Below are positions 33,958 to 42,396 of a stretch of DNA of 64,000 nt, in pieces. The translations under genes and the position numbers were made by a program. A model generated the notes under the pieces. It was given only the letters and a program-made list of their open reading frames with translations. It was not told where the DNA came from and made no database searches. The DNA comes from Bacillota bacterium. Lineage in GTDB: Bacteria > Bacillota > Clostridia > Oscillospirales > Oscillospiraceae. The stretch covers positions 1 through 64,000 of the forward strand of contig JAEXCS010000015.1 of the NCBI GenBank assembly GCA_023402075.1. Reading direction: 5' to 3'. Within the stretch, counting starts at the first letter, position 1. The number at the start of each line of letters is the position of its first letter.

Positions 33958-34326
33958 ATGATCCAACAGGAAAGCTATTTGAAGGTTGCCGATAATACCG
34001 GCGCCAAAGAGATCAAGTGCATCCGCGTTCTGGGCGGCTCCACCCGCAAGTTTGGCAATATCGGCGACGTTATTGTGGCGTCTGTCCGTAAGGCCCAGCC
34101 GGGTGGCACCGTGAAAAAGGGCGAGGTGGTTAAGGCCGTCATCGTTCGCAGCGCCAAGGGCGTCCGCCGCAACGACGGCACCTATGTCCGCTTCGACGAC
34201 AACGCCGCCGTCCTCATCAAGGACGACCAGAACCCCAGAGGTACCCGTATCTTTGGGCCGGTTGCACGCGAGCTGCGCGACAAGGATTACATGAAGATCC
34301 TGTCCCTGGCTCCCGAAGTGATTTGA
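33958..34326 (+). CDS. rplN: 50S ribosomal protein L14
   Basis: Intersubunit bridge protein and binding site of the silencing factor RsfS. It is 122 residues, the usual length, with MIQQESYLKVADNTGAKEI at the start and GTRIFGPVARELRDKDYMKI near the end. Confidence 0.98.
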   Translation: MIQQESYLKVADNTGAKEIKCIRVLGGSTRKFGNIGDVIVASVRKAQPGGTVKKGEVVKAVIVRSAKGVRRNDGTYVRFDDNAAVLIKDDQNPRGTRIFGPVARELRDKDYMKILSLAPEVI

Positions 34327-34340
34327 GGAGGACGCCTGAT

Positions 34341-34652
34341 ATGTCTATGAATATCAAAAAGGGCGACACCGTGGTCGTTCTCTCCGGCAAAGACCGGGGC
34401 AAGCAGGGCAAGGTTGTGGGTAGCGTGCCCAAGACCAGCCGGGTTGTGGTGGAAGGCATCAACATGGTGACCTGCCACGTCAAGCCCCGCAAGCAGGGCG
34501 AAACCGGCGGTATCGTCAAGCGCGAGGCGGCGATTGCCTCCTGCAAGGTGCAGGTGGTCTGCCCCAAGTGCAAGAAGGGCACCCGCGTTGCCCACAAGAT
34601 TGAAAACGGCAAGAGCGTTCGCGTGTGCAAGCACTGCGGCGCCGAGCTGTGA
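34341..34652 (+). CDS. rplX: 50S ribosomal protein L24
   Basis: Assembly initiator of the 50S subunit. It is 103 residues with the KOW motif KGDTVVVLSGKDRGKQGKV. Near the C-terminus CPKCKKGTR and CKHCG form a Cys4 zinc site, found in only a subset of bacterial L24 proteins. The start at 34341 has GAGGAGG 9 nt upstream; an internal ATG at 34347 is possible. Confidence 0.96.
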   Translation: MSMNIKKGDTVVVLSGKDRGKQGKVVGSVPKTSRVVVEGINMVTCHVKPRKQGETGGIVKREAAIASCKVQVVCPKCKKGTRVAHKIENGKSVRVCKHCGAEL

Positions 34653-34671
34653 GAAAGGGGAGTAGACGAAC

Positions 34672-35211
34672 ATGGCAACACTGAAGGAAAAATACGGCGC
34701 CGAAGTCGCTCCCGCGCTCATGAAGCAGTTTGAATACAAGAGCGTTATGCAGATTCCCCGGATCGACAAGGTTGTCGTGAACGTGGGCTGCGGCGAGGCC
34801 CGGGAAAACGCCAAGGTTCTGGAGAACGTGGTGGGTGACCTGGCCCAGATCACCGGACAGAAGCCCATCATCACCAAGGCGCGCAAGTCCATCGCGAACT
34901 TCAAGCTCCGCGAGGAAATGCCCATCGGCGCGAAGGTCACGCTTCGCGGCGCCAAGATGTGGGAGTTTTTGGACCGGCTGTTCAACGTGGCCCTGCCCCG
35001 TGTCCGCGATTTTCAGGGCATCAACCCCAACTCCTTTGACGGCCGGGGCAACTACGCTCTGGGCATTCGGGAGCAGTTGATTTTCCCGGAGATCGAGTAC
35101 GATAAGATCGACAAGATCCGCGGCATGGATGTGGTTATCTGCACCACCGCAAAGACCGACGAGGAAGCCCGCGCCCTGCTGGAGCAGGTCGGCGCTCCCT
35201 TCGCCAAGTAA
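34672..35211 (+). CDS. rplE: 50S ribosomal protein L5
   Basis: Binds 5S rRNA and forms part of the central protuberance. It is 179 residues with IDKVVVNVGCGEARENAK, ITGQKPIITKARKSIANFKL and the end GMDVVICTTAKTDEEARAL. AAAGGGGAG-type ribosome site in the 19-nt gap after rplX. Confidence 0.98.
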   Translation: MATLKEKYGAEVAPALMKQFEYKSVMQIPRIDKVVVNVGCGEARENAKVLENVVGDLAQITGQKPIITKARKSIANFKLREEMPIGAKVTLRGAKMWEFLDRLFNVALPRVRDFQGINPNSFDGRGNYALGIREQLIFPEIEYDKIDKIRGMDVVICTTAKTDEEARALLEQVGAPFAK

Positions 35212-35226
35212 GGAAGGAAGAGAAGA

Positions 35227-35412
35227 ATGGCTAAGAAGTCTATGATTTTGAAGCAGCAGGCTCCCGCGAAGTTCTCTTCCCGGAAGTATAACCGCTGCAA
35301 GCTCTGTGGCCGCCCCCACGCTTATCTCCGGGACTACGGCGTTTGCCGTATCTGCTTCCGTGAGCTGGCGTATAAGGGTGAGATTCCCGGCGTTCGGAAG
35401 GCGTCTTTCTAA
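35227..35412 (+). CDS. rpsN: 30S ribosomal protein S14, zinc type
   Basis: The 61-residue short form of S14 (type Z) with two CxxC pairs, CKLCGRPH and CRICFRE, that bind zinc. It completes the 30S head near S3 and S10. The short zinc form in the spc operon is typical of Firmicutes. It is followed by an unusual 170-nt gap. Confidence 0.97.
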   Translation: MAKKSMILKQQAPAKFSSRKYNRCKLCGRPHAYLRDYGVCRICFRELAYKGEIPGVRKASF

Positions 35413-35582
35413 GACCCGCCGATTTTACTTTTGTAGCTTAGGGTGAAAGCCCTGGTGAAAGGATGGCGAAAGGTCACTGTGAATCGGGCACCACGCGCGA
35501 GCGGACTGCTCCATTCATAGTGATACCTCGCTGCCTGAACGGTTTTTCGGAACCGTAACTCTAAAAATAGGAGGATTTATCC
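35413..35582 (+). promoter_or_regulatory. Structured 170-nt element between rpsN and rpsH
   Basis: The gap can fold into a long interrupted hairpin: AGGTCACTGTGAAT (about 35471-35484) pairs with ATTCATAGTGATACCT (35513-35528) and is extended outward by GGCGA/CGCTGCC pairs, with an inner GAGC/GCTC stem. A small AGGG/CCCT stem lies before it and ACGGTT/AACCGT (35539-35556) after it, then AGGAGG for rpsH. No ORF or U-tract terminator is seen. All other gaps from rplC to secY are 36 nt or less. Confidence 0.6.
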
Positions 35583-35981
35583 ATGCATATCACAGATCCG
35601 GTTGCGGATATGCTGACCCGCATCCGCAACGCCAACAGCGCAAAGCACGATACCGTTGATGTCCCCGCCTCCAACATGAAGAAGAGCATTGCTCAGATTC
35701 TGCTGGACGAGGGCTATATCAAGAACTTCCAGATGGTTGAGGACGGCCTTCAGGGCGTGCTTCATATCACCTTGAAGTACAACGCCGGCAAGGAAAAGGT
35801 CATTACTGGTCTTCGCCGTGTCAGCAAGCCCGGCCTGCGCGTCTATGTGGGCGCCGATGAGCTGCCCCGCGTGCTTCGCGGCCTGGGTATCGCGATCATT
35901 TCCACGTCTAAGGGCGTCATGACCGACAAGAAGGCCCGCGAGGGACATGTCGGCGGCGAAGTCCTGGCGTTCGTCTGGTAA
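35583..35981 (+). CDS. rpsH: 30S ribosomal protein S8
   Basis: Binds the 16S central domain and, in E. coli, represses the spc operon by binding its mRNA. It is 132 residues with DPVADMLTRIRNANSAKHD at the start and ISTSKGVMTDKKAREGHVGG near the end. The position right behind the structured gap makes it a candidate regulator of that element. Confidence 0.97.
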   Translation: MHITDPVADMLTRIRNANSAKHDTVDVPASNMKKSIAQILLDEGYIKNFQMVEDGLQGVLHITLKYNAGKEKVITGLRRVSKPGLRVYVGADELPRVLRGLGIAIISTSKGVMTDKKAREGHVGGEVLAFVW

Positions 35982-35996
35982 GGAGGGTACTGAATC

Positions 35997-36542
35997 ATGT
36001 CTAGAATCGGCAGAATGCCCATTACCGTCCCCGCCGGCGTTACCGTCAACGTGGCAGAGGGTAATGTGGTTACCGTAAAGGGTCCCAAGGGCGAGCTTGC
36101 CCGGGCCCTGCGCCCCGAAATGATCATCAAACAGGACGGCAACACGATCACCGTGGACCGTCCCTCCGAGGATAAGCAGCACAAGGCCCTGCACGGCCTG
36201 ACCCGCACCCTGCTCCACAACATGGTGGAGGGTGTCGCCAATGAGTTCACCAAAGCGCTGGACGTCAACGGCGTGGGCTACCGTGTGGCCAAGGAGGGCA
36301 AGAACCTGGTGATGAATCTGGGTTTCTCCCATCAGGTGATCGTTTCCGAGATCGAGGGCATCACCATTGAGGTCCCCGCTCCCAATAAAATTATCGTGCG
36401 CGGCTGCGACAAGCAGGCTGTGGGCCAGTTTGCCGCCGAAATCCGCGAGAAGCGTCCCCCCGAGCCTTACAAGGGCAAGGGTATCAAGTATTCTGACGAG
36501 GTCATCCGCCGCAAGGTTGGTAAGACCGGCGCCAAGAAGTAA
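35997..36542 (+). CDS. rplF: 50S ribosomal protein L6
   Basis: Located near the factor-binding site and the sarcin-ricin loop. It is 181 residues, with two tandem related domains; start SRIGRMPITVPAGVTVNV, signature GYRVAKEGKNLVMNLGFSH, and PEPYKGKGIKYSDEVIRRK at the C-terminus. Confidence 0.98.
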   Translation: MSRIGRMPITVPAGVTVNVAEGNVVTVKGPKGELARALRPEMIIKQDGNTITVDRPSEDKQHKALHGLTRTLLHNMVEGVANEFTKALDVNGVGYRVAKEGKNLVMNLGFSHQVIVSEIEGITIEVPAPNKIIVRGCDKQAVGQFAAEIREKRPPEPYKGKGIKYSDEVIRRKVGKTGAKK

Positions 36543-36556
36543 GGAGGTGTGCCGAT

Positions 36557-36916
36557 ATGATTAAAAAGCCGAATACAAATGCTCAGCGCCTGAAGCGTCA
36601 CAAGAGGGTGCGTGCCAAAATCTCCGGCACCGCCGCTACCCCCCGCCTGAATGTCTTCCGCAGCGAGTCTAACATTTACGCCCAGATTATCGACGATGTG
36701 AAGGGCGAGACTTTGGCAGCCGCGTCTTCTCTGGATAAAGAGATCGCCGGTTACGGCGGCAACGCCACCGCCGCCTCTGCCGTGGGCAAGCTCATTGCCG
36801 AGCGGGCCAAGGCGAAGGGGATTGAGAACGTGGTGTTCGACCGCGGTGGTTATCTGTACCATGGCCGTGTGCAGGCACTGGCCGAAGGCGCCCGCGAGGG
36901 CGGCCTGAAGTTTTGA
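36557..36916 (+). CDS. rplR: 50S ribosomal protein L18
   Basis: 5S rRNA-binding protein of the central protuberance. It is 119 residues with RLKRHKRVRAKISGTAATPR, RLNVFRSESNIYAQIIDDV and DRGGYLYHGRVQALAEGARE at the end. TAAGGAGGTG overlaps the rplF stop as ribosome site. Confidence 0.97.
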   Translation: MIKKPNTNAQRLKRHKRVRAKISGTAATPRLNVFRSESNIYAQIIDDVKGETLAAASSLDKEIAGYGGNATAASAVGKLIAERAKAKGIENVVFDRGGYLYHGRVQALAEGAREGGLKF

Positions 36917-36934
36917 TCGGAGGAGGTAAACAAC

Positions 36935-37435
36935 ATGCCTAGATTTGAAAGAGAGCCCAGCGAGTACGCAGAGAAGGTTGTTGCCCTCAACCGAGTTTCC
37001 AAAACCGTTAAGGGCGGCCGCGTGATGAAGTTCTCCGCCTTAGTGGTGGTGGGCGACCAGAAGGGAAAGGTCGGCTATGGCCTGGGCAAGGCCGCTGAGG
37101 TTCCCGAGGCCATCCGCAAGGGGCTGGAGTCTGCAAAGAAGAACATGATTACCGTGACCTTGGCCGGGTCCACCATTCCTCACGAGGTGATCGGCGCCTC
37201 CGGCGCCGGACGCGTGCTGATGAAGCCCGCCGCTCCCGGTACCGGCGTGATTGCCGGCGGTGCTGTCCGCGCAGTGGTGGAAGCCGCCGGAATTAAGGAT
37301 ATTCGTACCAAGTGCCTGCGCTCTAACAATGCCAATAACGTGGTCGCCGCCGCCTTCGAGGGACTGCGGTCCATGCGCGGGCCGGAGGAAGTGGCTCGGA
37401 TCCGGGGCAAGAGCGTCAGCGAGATTATGGGTTAA
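36935..37435 (+). CDS. rpsE: 30S ribosomal protein S5
   Basis: Lines the mRNA entry channel and affects decoding accuracy. It is 166 residues with the double-stranded RNA-binding-like N-terminal domain (RVSKTVKGGRVMKFSALVVV) and GASGAGRVLMKPAAPGTGVI. GGAGGAGG upstream. Confidence 0.98.
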   Translation: MPRFEREPSEYAEKVVALNRVSKTVKGGRVMKFSALVVVGDQKGKVGYGLGKAAEVPEAIRKGLESAKKNMITVTLAGSTIPHEVIGASGAGRVLMKPAAPGTGVIAGGAVRAVVEAAGIKDIRTKCLRSNNANNVVAAAFEGLRSMRGPEEVARIRGKSVSEIMG

Positions 37436-37448
37436 GGAGGGGCTTATT

Positions 37449-37631
37449 ATGGCAAACTTAAATATTAAGCTCGTCAAGAGCCTGAACGGTCGTCTGGAAA
37501 AGCAGATTTTGACCGCCCATTCCCTGGGCCTGCGCAAAATCGGTGACATCGCCGTGCAGCCCGACAACGACCAGACCCGCGGCAAGATTGCCAAGATTGG
37601 CTATCTGCTGCAGGTCGCCGAAGTGAAATAA
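37449..37631 (+). CDS. rpmD: 50S ribosomal protein L30
   Basis: A 60-residue ferredoxin-fold protein with the pattern KLVKSLNGRLEKQ, AHSLGLRKIGDIAVQPDN and GKIAKIGYLLQV. It sits in the canonical rpsE-rpmD-rplO order with 13-nt and 14-nt gaps. Confidence 0.96.
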   Translation: MANLNIKLVKSLNGRLEKQILTAHSLGLRKIGDIAVQPDNDQTRGKIAKIGYLLQVAEVK

Positions 37632-37645
37632 GGAGGCACGGAAAC

Positions 37646-38086
37646 ATGAAACTCAACGAACTGTCTCCCGCCGAAGGCTCCGTCCGGCAGACCTACCGCA
37701 AGGGCCGGGGCGCCGGCAGCGGCAACGGCAAGACCGGCGGCCGCGGCCACAAGGGCCAGAAGGCCCGTAGCGGCGGCAAGGTCCGCGTGGGCTTCGAAGG
37801 CGGCCAGATGCCTCTGGCACGCCGCGTTCCCAAGCGCGGATTCAACAACATCTTTGCAAAGCCTCTGGAGATTATCAATCTCAGCACGCTGGATCTGTTT
37901 GAAAACGGCGAGACCGTCACGGATCAGGCGCTGCTGGAGAAGGGCATTCTCTCCAAGTGCACCTATGGATTTAAGGTGCTGGGTAACGGCAAGGTCACAA
38001 AAAAAGTGACGGTGCAGGCCTCTGCCTTCTCCGCGTCTGCCAAGGAGGCAATCGAGGCAGCTGGCGGAAAGGCCGAGGTGAAGTAA
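37646..38086 (+). CDS. rplO: 50S ribosomal protein L15
   Basis: Late-assembly protein of the 50S subunit. It is 146 residues with the basic Gly-rich N-terminus KGRGAGSGNGKTGGRGHKGQ and the signature FEGGQMPLARRVPKRGFNN. One base separates its stop from the secY start. Confidence 0.97.
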   Translation: MKLNELSPAEGSVRQTYRKGRGAGSGNGKTGGRGHKGQKARSGGKVRVGFEGGQMPLARRVPKRGFNNIFAKPLEIINLSTLDLFENGETVTDQALLEKGILSKCTYGFKVLGNGKVTKKVTVQASAFSASAKEAIEAAGGKAEVK

Positions 38087-38087
38087 C

Positions 38088-39458
38088 GTGATCGCAACGA
38101 TTCGCAAAGCATGGGATATTCCCGAGCTGCGGAAGAAGATCATTTTCACTTTGCTGATTTTGCTCATTTTCCGCATCGGTAACGCCATCACCGTTCCCTA
38201 TGTGGACGTGGCCACGTTGTCCAGCTATCTGAACAGCCAGACTACCACCATTTTGGGGCTGTATAACGTGATGAGCGGCGGGGCGTTTGCACAGGCAACT
38301 GTCTTCGCGCTGAGCATCCAGCCCTATATCAACAGCTCCATTATCATTCAGCTGCTCACCGTGGCCATCCCCGCTCTGGAGCGGCTGGCCAAGGATGGCG
38401 GCGAGGAAGGCCGGAAGAAGATCCAGTCTATCACCCGGTATGCCACAGTAGCCATTGCCATTATGCAGGCGTTCGGCTATTATATGATTATGAAGCGCTA
38501 TGGCATCCTCATCGACGAAGGCATCTGGCCCGCATTGGTCATCGTCGTGTCCTTTATCGCCGGTTCCTCCTTCGTGATGTGGATGGGCGAGCAGGTCACT
38601 GAATTTGGCGTGGGCAACGGCATCTCCATCATCCTGTTCGCGGGTATTCTGTCCCGCGTTCCCAGCATGGTGTCCGGGATGTACGAGGGCGTGATCACTT
38701 GGTCTGGCGTTCGCAGCGGAGCGCTGACTGAAAAGACGCTGCTGGATGCAGGCTACACCGCGACAAACGCAAAATATATGCTGGATCAGGCAATGGCTCC
38801 CTGGAGCATTGTTTTGATTCTTGTGGGTATTCTGGCGCTGATTGTGTTCATCGTGTTTATCAACAGTGCAGAGCGCCGCATCCCTGTCCAGTATGCCAAG
38901 CGGCAGGTGGGCCGGAAGATGTATGGCGGGCAGACCTCTACCCTTCCCATGAAGGTGAATATGTCGGGCGTGCTGCCCATCATCTTCGCACAGTCCATCG
39001 CTTCCCTTCCAGCCACCATTATGGCGTTCACCGGCGTGGGAGAAGTGGATAGCTTTAGCTATAAGCTTTCCCAGTTCCTGGACACCAAGTCCTTCCTCTA
39101 TATGGTGGTGTATTTCATCCTGATTATCGGCTTCAGCTACTTCTACTCTACCATTCAGTTCAATCCTGTGGAGATTGCCAACAACCTGAAAAAGCAGGGT
39201 GGCTTTATCCCCGGATTCCGTCCGGGCAAGCCCACGGTGGACTTCATCCGGAAGGTTTTGAACAAGGTGACGCTCTTTGGCGCCATTTATCTGGGCATTG
39301 TGGCCATGGTTCCCCTGGTGGCAGGTATGGTGATTAAACACTCTTCCCTGGGCATTGGCGGCACCTCGGTCATCATTATCGTGGGTGTGGCGCTGGAAAC
39401 AGTGCGCGCGCTGGAGTCCCAGATGTTGATGCGCCAGTATAAGGGCTTCCTGGAATAA
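38088..39458 (+). CDS. secY: Protein translocase subunit SecY
   Basis: Ten-helix core of the Sec translocon in the cytoplasmic membrane, exporting proteins with SecA and inserting membrane proteins. It is 456 residues with a GTG start; motifs include IQPYINSSIIIQLL, the plug and lateral-gate segments and GFIPGFRPGKPT near residue 377. The ribosome site lies in the end of rplO (GAGGTG), coupling the two. Confidence 0.97.
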   Translation: MIATIRKAWDIPELRKKIIFTLLILLIFRIGNAITVPYVDVATLSSYLNSQTTTILGLYNVMSGGAFAQATVFALSIQPYINSSIIIQLLTVAIPALERLAKDGGEEGRKKIQSITRYATVAIAIMQAFGYYMIMKRYGILIDEGIWPALVIVVSFIAGSSFVMWMGEQVTEFGVGNGISIILFAGILSRVPSMVSGMYEGVITWSGVRSGALTEKTLLDAGYTATNAKYMLDQAMAPWSIVLILVGILALIVFIVFINSAERRIPVQYAKRQVGRKMYGGQTSTLPMKVNMSGVLPIIFAQSIASLPATIMAFTGVGEVDSFSYKLSQFLDTKSFLYMVVYFILIIGFSYFYSTIQFNPVEIANNLKKQGGFIPGFRPGKPTVDFIRKVLNKVTLFGAIYLGIVAMVPLVAGMVIKHSSLGIGGTSVIIIVGVALETVRALESQMLMRQYKGFLE

Positions 39459-39475
39459 GAAAGAGGCGAAATGGA

Positions 39476-40108
39476 ATGAAACTGATCCTGTTGGGCGCAC
39501 CCGGCGCCGGAAAAGGGACACAGGCTGAAATTCTGTGCAAGGAATTTTCCATTCCCACGATTTCAACCGGAAGCATTCTCCGCGCGGCCGTGAAAAACGG
39601 CACGCCCACCGGCCTGAAGGCGAAATCCTTTATGGACGCGGGCAAGCTGGTCCCTGATGAGGTTATTATCGGCGTCATCTCGGACCGGCTGGCGGAGCCG
39701 GACTGCGCAAACGGCTACATTCTGGACGGGGTGCCCCGCACCATCGCCCAGGCCGAGGCGCTGGAAAAGGCCGGTATTTATTTTGACCACGTAATTTCTA
39801 TCGAAATCTCCGATGAGGAGATTGAGGAGCGCATGGTAGGCCGCCGGGTGTGCGAGCAGTGCAGCGCCAGTTATCACGTGGTGGCAGTTCCTCCCAAGCA
39901 GGAGGGAATCTGCGACAAGTGCGGCGGAAAACTGAGCCGCCGCCACGACGACGACCCCGAGGTTGTGGAACATCGCCTCGCGGTCTATCACAAGGAGACA
40001 GAGCCGCTGAAGGACTTTTACAAGTCCCGGGGCGTTCTGGAATATGTGGAGAACCAGCCCAGTGTGGTTGGGACTTCTCAGGCAATCCTCCGCGCGTTGG
40101 GGAAATGA
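39476..40108 (+). CDS. adk: Adenylate kinase, zinc-lid type
   Basis: Interconverts ATP + AMP with 2 ADP. The 210 residues show the P-loop GAPGAGKGT at residue 7, the AMP-site and the DGVPRT motif (usually DGFPRT), and a LID with four Cys (CEQC and CDKC, residues about 125-148) that bind zinc, as in most Firmicutes. 17 nt after secY, the usual place. Confidence 0.97.
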   Translation: MKLILLGAPGAGKGTQAEILCKEFSIPTISTGSILRAAVKNGTPTGLKAKSFMDAGKLVPDEVIIGVISDRLAEPDCANGYILDGVPRTIAQAEALEKAGIYFDHVISIEISDEEIEERMVGRRVCEQCSASYHVVAVPPKQEGICDKCGGKLSRRHDDDPEVVEHRLAVYHKETEPLKDFYKSRGVLEYVENQPSVVGTSQAILRALGK

Positions 40109-40115
40109 GGGTGAA

Positions 40116-40868
40116 ATGATTATTCTCAAATCCCCGGAGGAGATCGACTTGATGCGCCGAGCGGGAAAACTTACCGCGGCTGCCCGTGCCTTGGCAGGGG
40201 AAATGGTAAAGCCCGGCGTTACAACCCAGGAGATCAACGACGAAGTGGAGCGATTTATCCGAAAGAATCACGCGGTGCCGTCTTTCCTGCACTATCAGGG
40301 CTATCCGGCCTCCGTCTGTATCAGCGTCAACGATGAGATTATCCACGGCATTCCCGGTAAACGGGTGCTGCTGGAAGGTGACATTGTCAGCGTGGATGTG
40401 GGCGCGTATATCGGCGGATTTCACGGCGACTGCGCGGCAACCTTTGCCTGCGGAAAGATTTCAGCGGAGGCTCAGGATCTGATCGATGTGACCAGACAGA
40501 GCTTTTTCGAGGGAATCAAGCAGGCGCGTCAAGGCAACCGCACCGGGGATATCTCCGCAGCGGTGCAGGCCTATGCGGAATCTCACGGATACGGAATTGT
40601 GCGGGAATTTGTCGGCCACGGGGTCGGCGCTGATATGCACGAGTCACCGGAGATTCCGAACTACGGTCATCCCGGACGGGGCCCCAGGCTTCTTGCGGGT
40701 ATGACAATTGCGGTTGAACCTATGGTCAACGCCGGGTCCGCCTCCATTTATCAAATGAGCGATGGCTGGACTGTCCGCACAGCGGACGGGAAAAACGCCG
40801 CCCACTATGAGAACACGATCCTGATTACCGACGGAGAGCCGGAAATTTTGACGGCTCCCGCAATTTGA
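40116..40868 (+). CDS. map: Methionine aminopeptidase, type I
   Basis: Removes the N-terminal Met from new proteins. It is 250 residues from the ATG at 40116. Metal ligands are visible in VSVDVGAYIGGFHGDCA (two Asp), GHGVGADMHE (His), EPMV (Glu) and YENTILIT (Glu). It is 7 nt after adk with GAGGGTGA as ribosome site. Confidence 0.97.
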   Translation: MIILKSPEEIDLMRRAGKLTAAARALAGEMVKPGVTTQEINDEVERFIRKNHAVPSFLHYQGYPASVCISVNDEIIHGIPGKRVLLEGDIVSVDVGAYIGGFHGDCAATFACGKISAEAQDLIDVTRQSFFEGIKQARQGNRTGDISAAVQAYAESHGYGIVREFVGHGVGADMHESPEIPNYGHPGRGPRLLAGMTIAVEPMVNAGSASIYQMSDGWTVRTADGKNAAHYENTILITDGEPEILTAPAI

Positions 40869-40878
40869 GAGAGTGCTT

Positions 40879-41163
40879 ATGGAGATCGCAAAGTCGAATA
40901 TTGTACAGTCCAGCGCCGGCAGGGACCGGGGAAAGCTTTTCTGCGTGATGAGCGTGGAAGGGGAATACCTGCTGCTGGCAGATGGAAAATCACGGAGGGT
41001 AGAGTCGCCCAAGCGCAAAAAGCGCAGACATGTGCTGTTTGTTGCCGCTGACGACACCCGTCTTTCCACAAAAATTAAAGGCGAAGAAAAAGTCACGAAC
41101 AGCGAACTTCGCAGAGCCCTCGCGGAATACCGCGGGGAGGTTCATCCGGACCAGGAGGGATAA
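40879..41163 (+). CDS. KOW-domain RNA-binding protein (L14e-like)
   Basis: A 94-residue protein between map and infA, the standard position of this small family in Firmicutes. It shows SSAGRDRGKLFCVMSVEGE and LLADGKSRRVESPKRKKRRH, similar to the KOW region of archaeal/eukaryal L14e and L6e. Function is unknown; RNA or ribosome binding is inferred. A GTG at 40873 is an alternative start. Confidence 0.85.
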   Translation: MEIAKSNIVQSSAGRDRGKLFCVMSVEGEYLLLADGKSRRVESPKRKKRRHVLFVAADDTRLSTKIKGEEKVTNSELRRALAEYRGEVHPDQEG

Positions 41164-41166
41164 GGC

Positions 41167-41385
41167 TTGGCAAAATCCGATATGATCGAAGTAGAGGGCG
41201 TTGTGGTTGAATCCATGCCCAACACCACGTTTAAGGTGGACATCGGCAATGGACATACGATCCTAGCGCACATCTCCGGGAAACTCAGAATGAATTTCAT
41301 CAGGATCCTGCCTGGCGACAAGGTCACGGTGGAAATGTCCCCCTATGACCTGACCCGGGGCCGGATCACCTGGCGTACAAAGTAA
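41167..41385 (+). CDS. infA: Translation initiation factor IF-1
   Basis: Binds the A site of the 30S subunit in initiation. It is 72 residues, an OB fold with DMIEVEGVVVESMPNTTFKV, HISGKLRMNFIRILPGDKV and LTRGRITWRTK. The start is TTG, with GGAGG 8-9 nt upstream in the end of the previous gene. 63 nt follow before rpmJ. Confidence 0.96.
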   Translation: MAKSDMIEVEGVVVESMPNTTFKVDIGNGHTILAHISGKLRMNFIRILPGDKVTVEMSPYDLTRGRITWRTK

Positions 41386-41448
41386 GAAACACACTGCCTA
41401 CGCCGCTTTTGGCGGCTGGGAACAAAAGCTGAAAGGAATGGTTAGACA

Positions 41449-41562
41449 ATGAAGGTAAGACCGTCCGTGAAGCCCATGTGCGAAAAGTGTAAGGTTATTC
41501 GCCGCAAAGGCCGTGTCATGGTTATTTGCGAGAACCCCAAGCACAAGCAGAGACAGGGCTAA
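41449..41562 (+). CDS. rpmJ: 50S ribosomal protein L36
   Basis: A 37-residue zinc-binding protein of the 50S subunit: MKVRPSVKPMCEKCKVIRRK, then VICENPKHKQRQG. The ligands are the CEKC pair, the second Cys (ICEN) and His (KHKQ), so this is the zinc-containing form. GAAAGGAA is the ribosome site. Confidence 0.96.
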   Translation: MKVRPSVKPMCEKCKVIRRKGRVMVICENPKHKQRQG

Positions 41563-41587
41563 TTAAAAATGGAGGTGCTTTAAGAGT

Positions 41588-41953
41588 ATGGCACGTATCG
41601 CCGGCATTGACCTGCCGAAGGATAAGCGGATCGAAATCGGTTTGACTTATATCTACGGAATCGGCAGAAAGAGCGCCAAGGATATCCTGGCGCAGACGGG
41701 CATCAACCCCGATACCCGCGTGAAAGATCTGACGGACGCCGAGGAGCAGCAGCTCCGCGACGCCATTGAGACTTATTCCGTGGAAGGCGACCTGCGTCGC
41801 CAGACCGCGCTGGACATCAAGCGCCTGACGGAGATTGGCTGCTATCGCGGCCTGCGTCACCGCAGAGGTCTGCCTGTCCGCGGACAGCGCAGCAAGACCA
41901 ATGCACGTACCCGCAAAGGTCCCAAGAAGACCATTGCCAACAAGAAGAAGTAA
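41588..41953 (+). CDS. rpsM: 30S ribosomal protein S13
   Basis: 30S head protein that contacts the 50S subunit and P-site tRNA. It is 121 residues with ARIAGIDLPKDKRIEIGLTY, IYGIGRKSAKDIL and the basic tail RGQRSKTNARTRKGPKKT. First of the alpha-operon group rpsM-rpsK-rpsD-rpoA-rplQ. Confidence 0.98.
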   Translation: MARIAGIDLPKDKRIEIGLTYIYGIGRKSAKDILAQTGINPDTRVKDLTDAEEQQLRDAIETYSVEGDLRRQTALDIKRLTEIGCYRGLRHRRGLPVRGQRSKTNARTRKGPKKTIANKKK

Positions 41954-41968
41954 GGAGGGAGAACGAAA

Positions 41969-42376
41969 ATGGCTAAGACAGCAAGTTCCGGTGGAAAGAA
42001 AGTCGTCCGCCGCCGTCGCGAGAAAAAGCATATCGAGCGTGGCCAGGTCCATATCCGCTCTTCCTTCAACAACACCATGGTGACTGTTACCGATTCCCAG
42101 GGCAACGCGCTCTCCTGGGCTTCTTCTGGCGGCCTTGGCTTCCGGGGAAGCAAGAAGTCCACGCCCTTTGCGGCGCAGACCGCGGCGGAAACTGCCGCCC
42201 GCGCCGCCATGGAGCACGGACTGAAGACCGTCGAGGTTTTCGTGAAGGGACCCGGTCAGGGCCGTGAGGCCGCGATCCGGGCGCTGCAGGCCGTGGGTCT
42301 GGAAGTGACGATGATTAAGGACGTCACCCCCATCCCTCACAATGGCTGCCGCCCCCCGAAGCGTCGCCGTGTCTGA
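41969..42376 (+). CDS. rpsK: 30S ribosomal protein S11
   Basis: Platform protein beside the E-site mRNA path. It is 135 residues; HIRSSFNNTMVTVTDSQGN, SWASSGGLGFRGSKKSTPFA and VTPIPHNGCRPPKRRRV are conserved. Confidence 0.98.
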   Translation: MAKTASSGGKKVVRRRREKKHIERGQVHIRSSFNNTMVTVTDSQGNALSWASSGGLGFRGSKKSTPFAAQTAAETAARAAMEHGLKTVEVFVKGPGQGREAAIRALQAVGLEVTMIKDVTPIPHNGCRPPKRRRV

Positions 42377-42396
42377 TTTGAAGGAGGTAAAGCTTT

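Noticed and set aside
35413..35582. Group I or II intron remnant or inserted mobile element in the spc operon
   Set aside because: No intron core motifs, no reverse transcriptase or endonuclease remnant, and no target duplication; a cis-acting RNA fits better.
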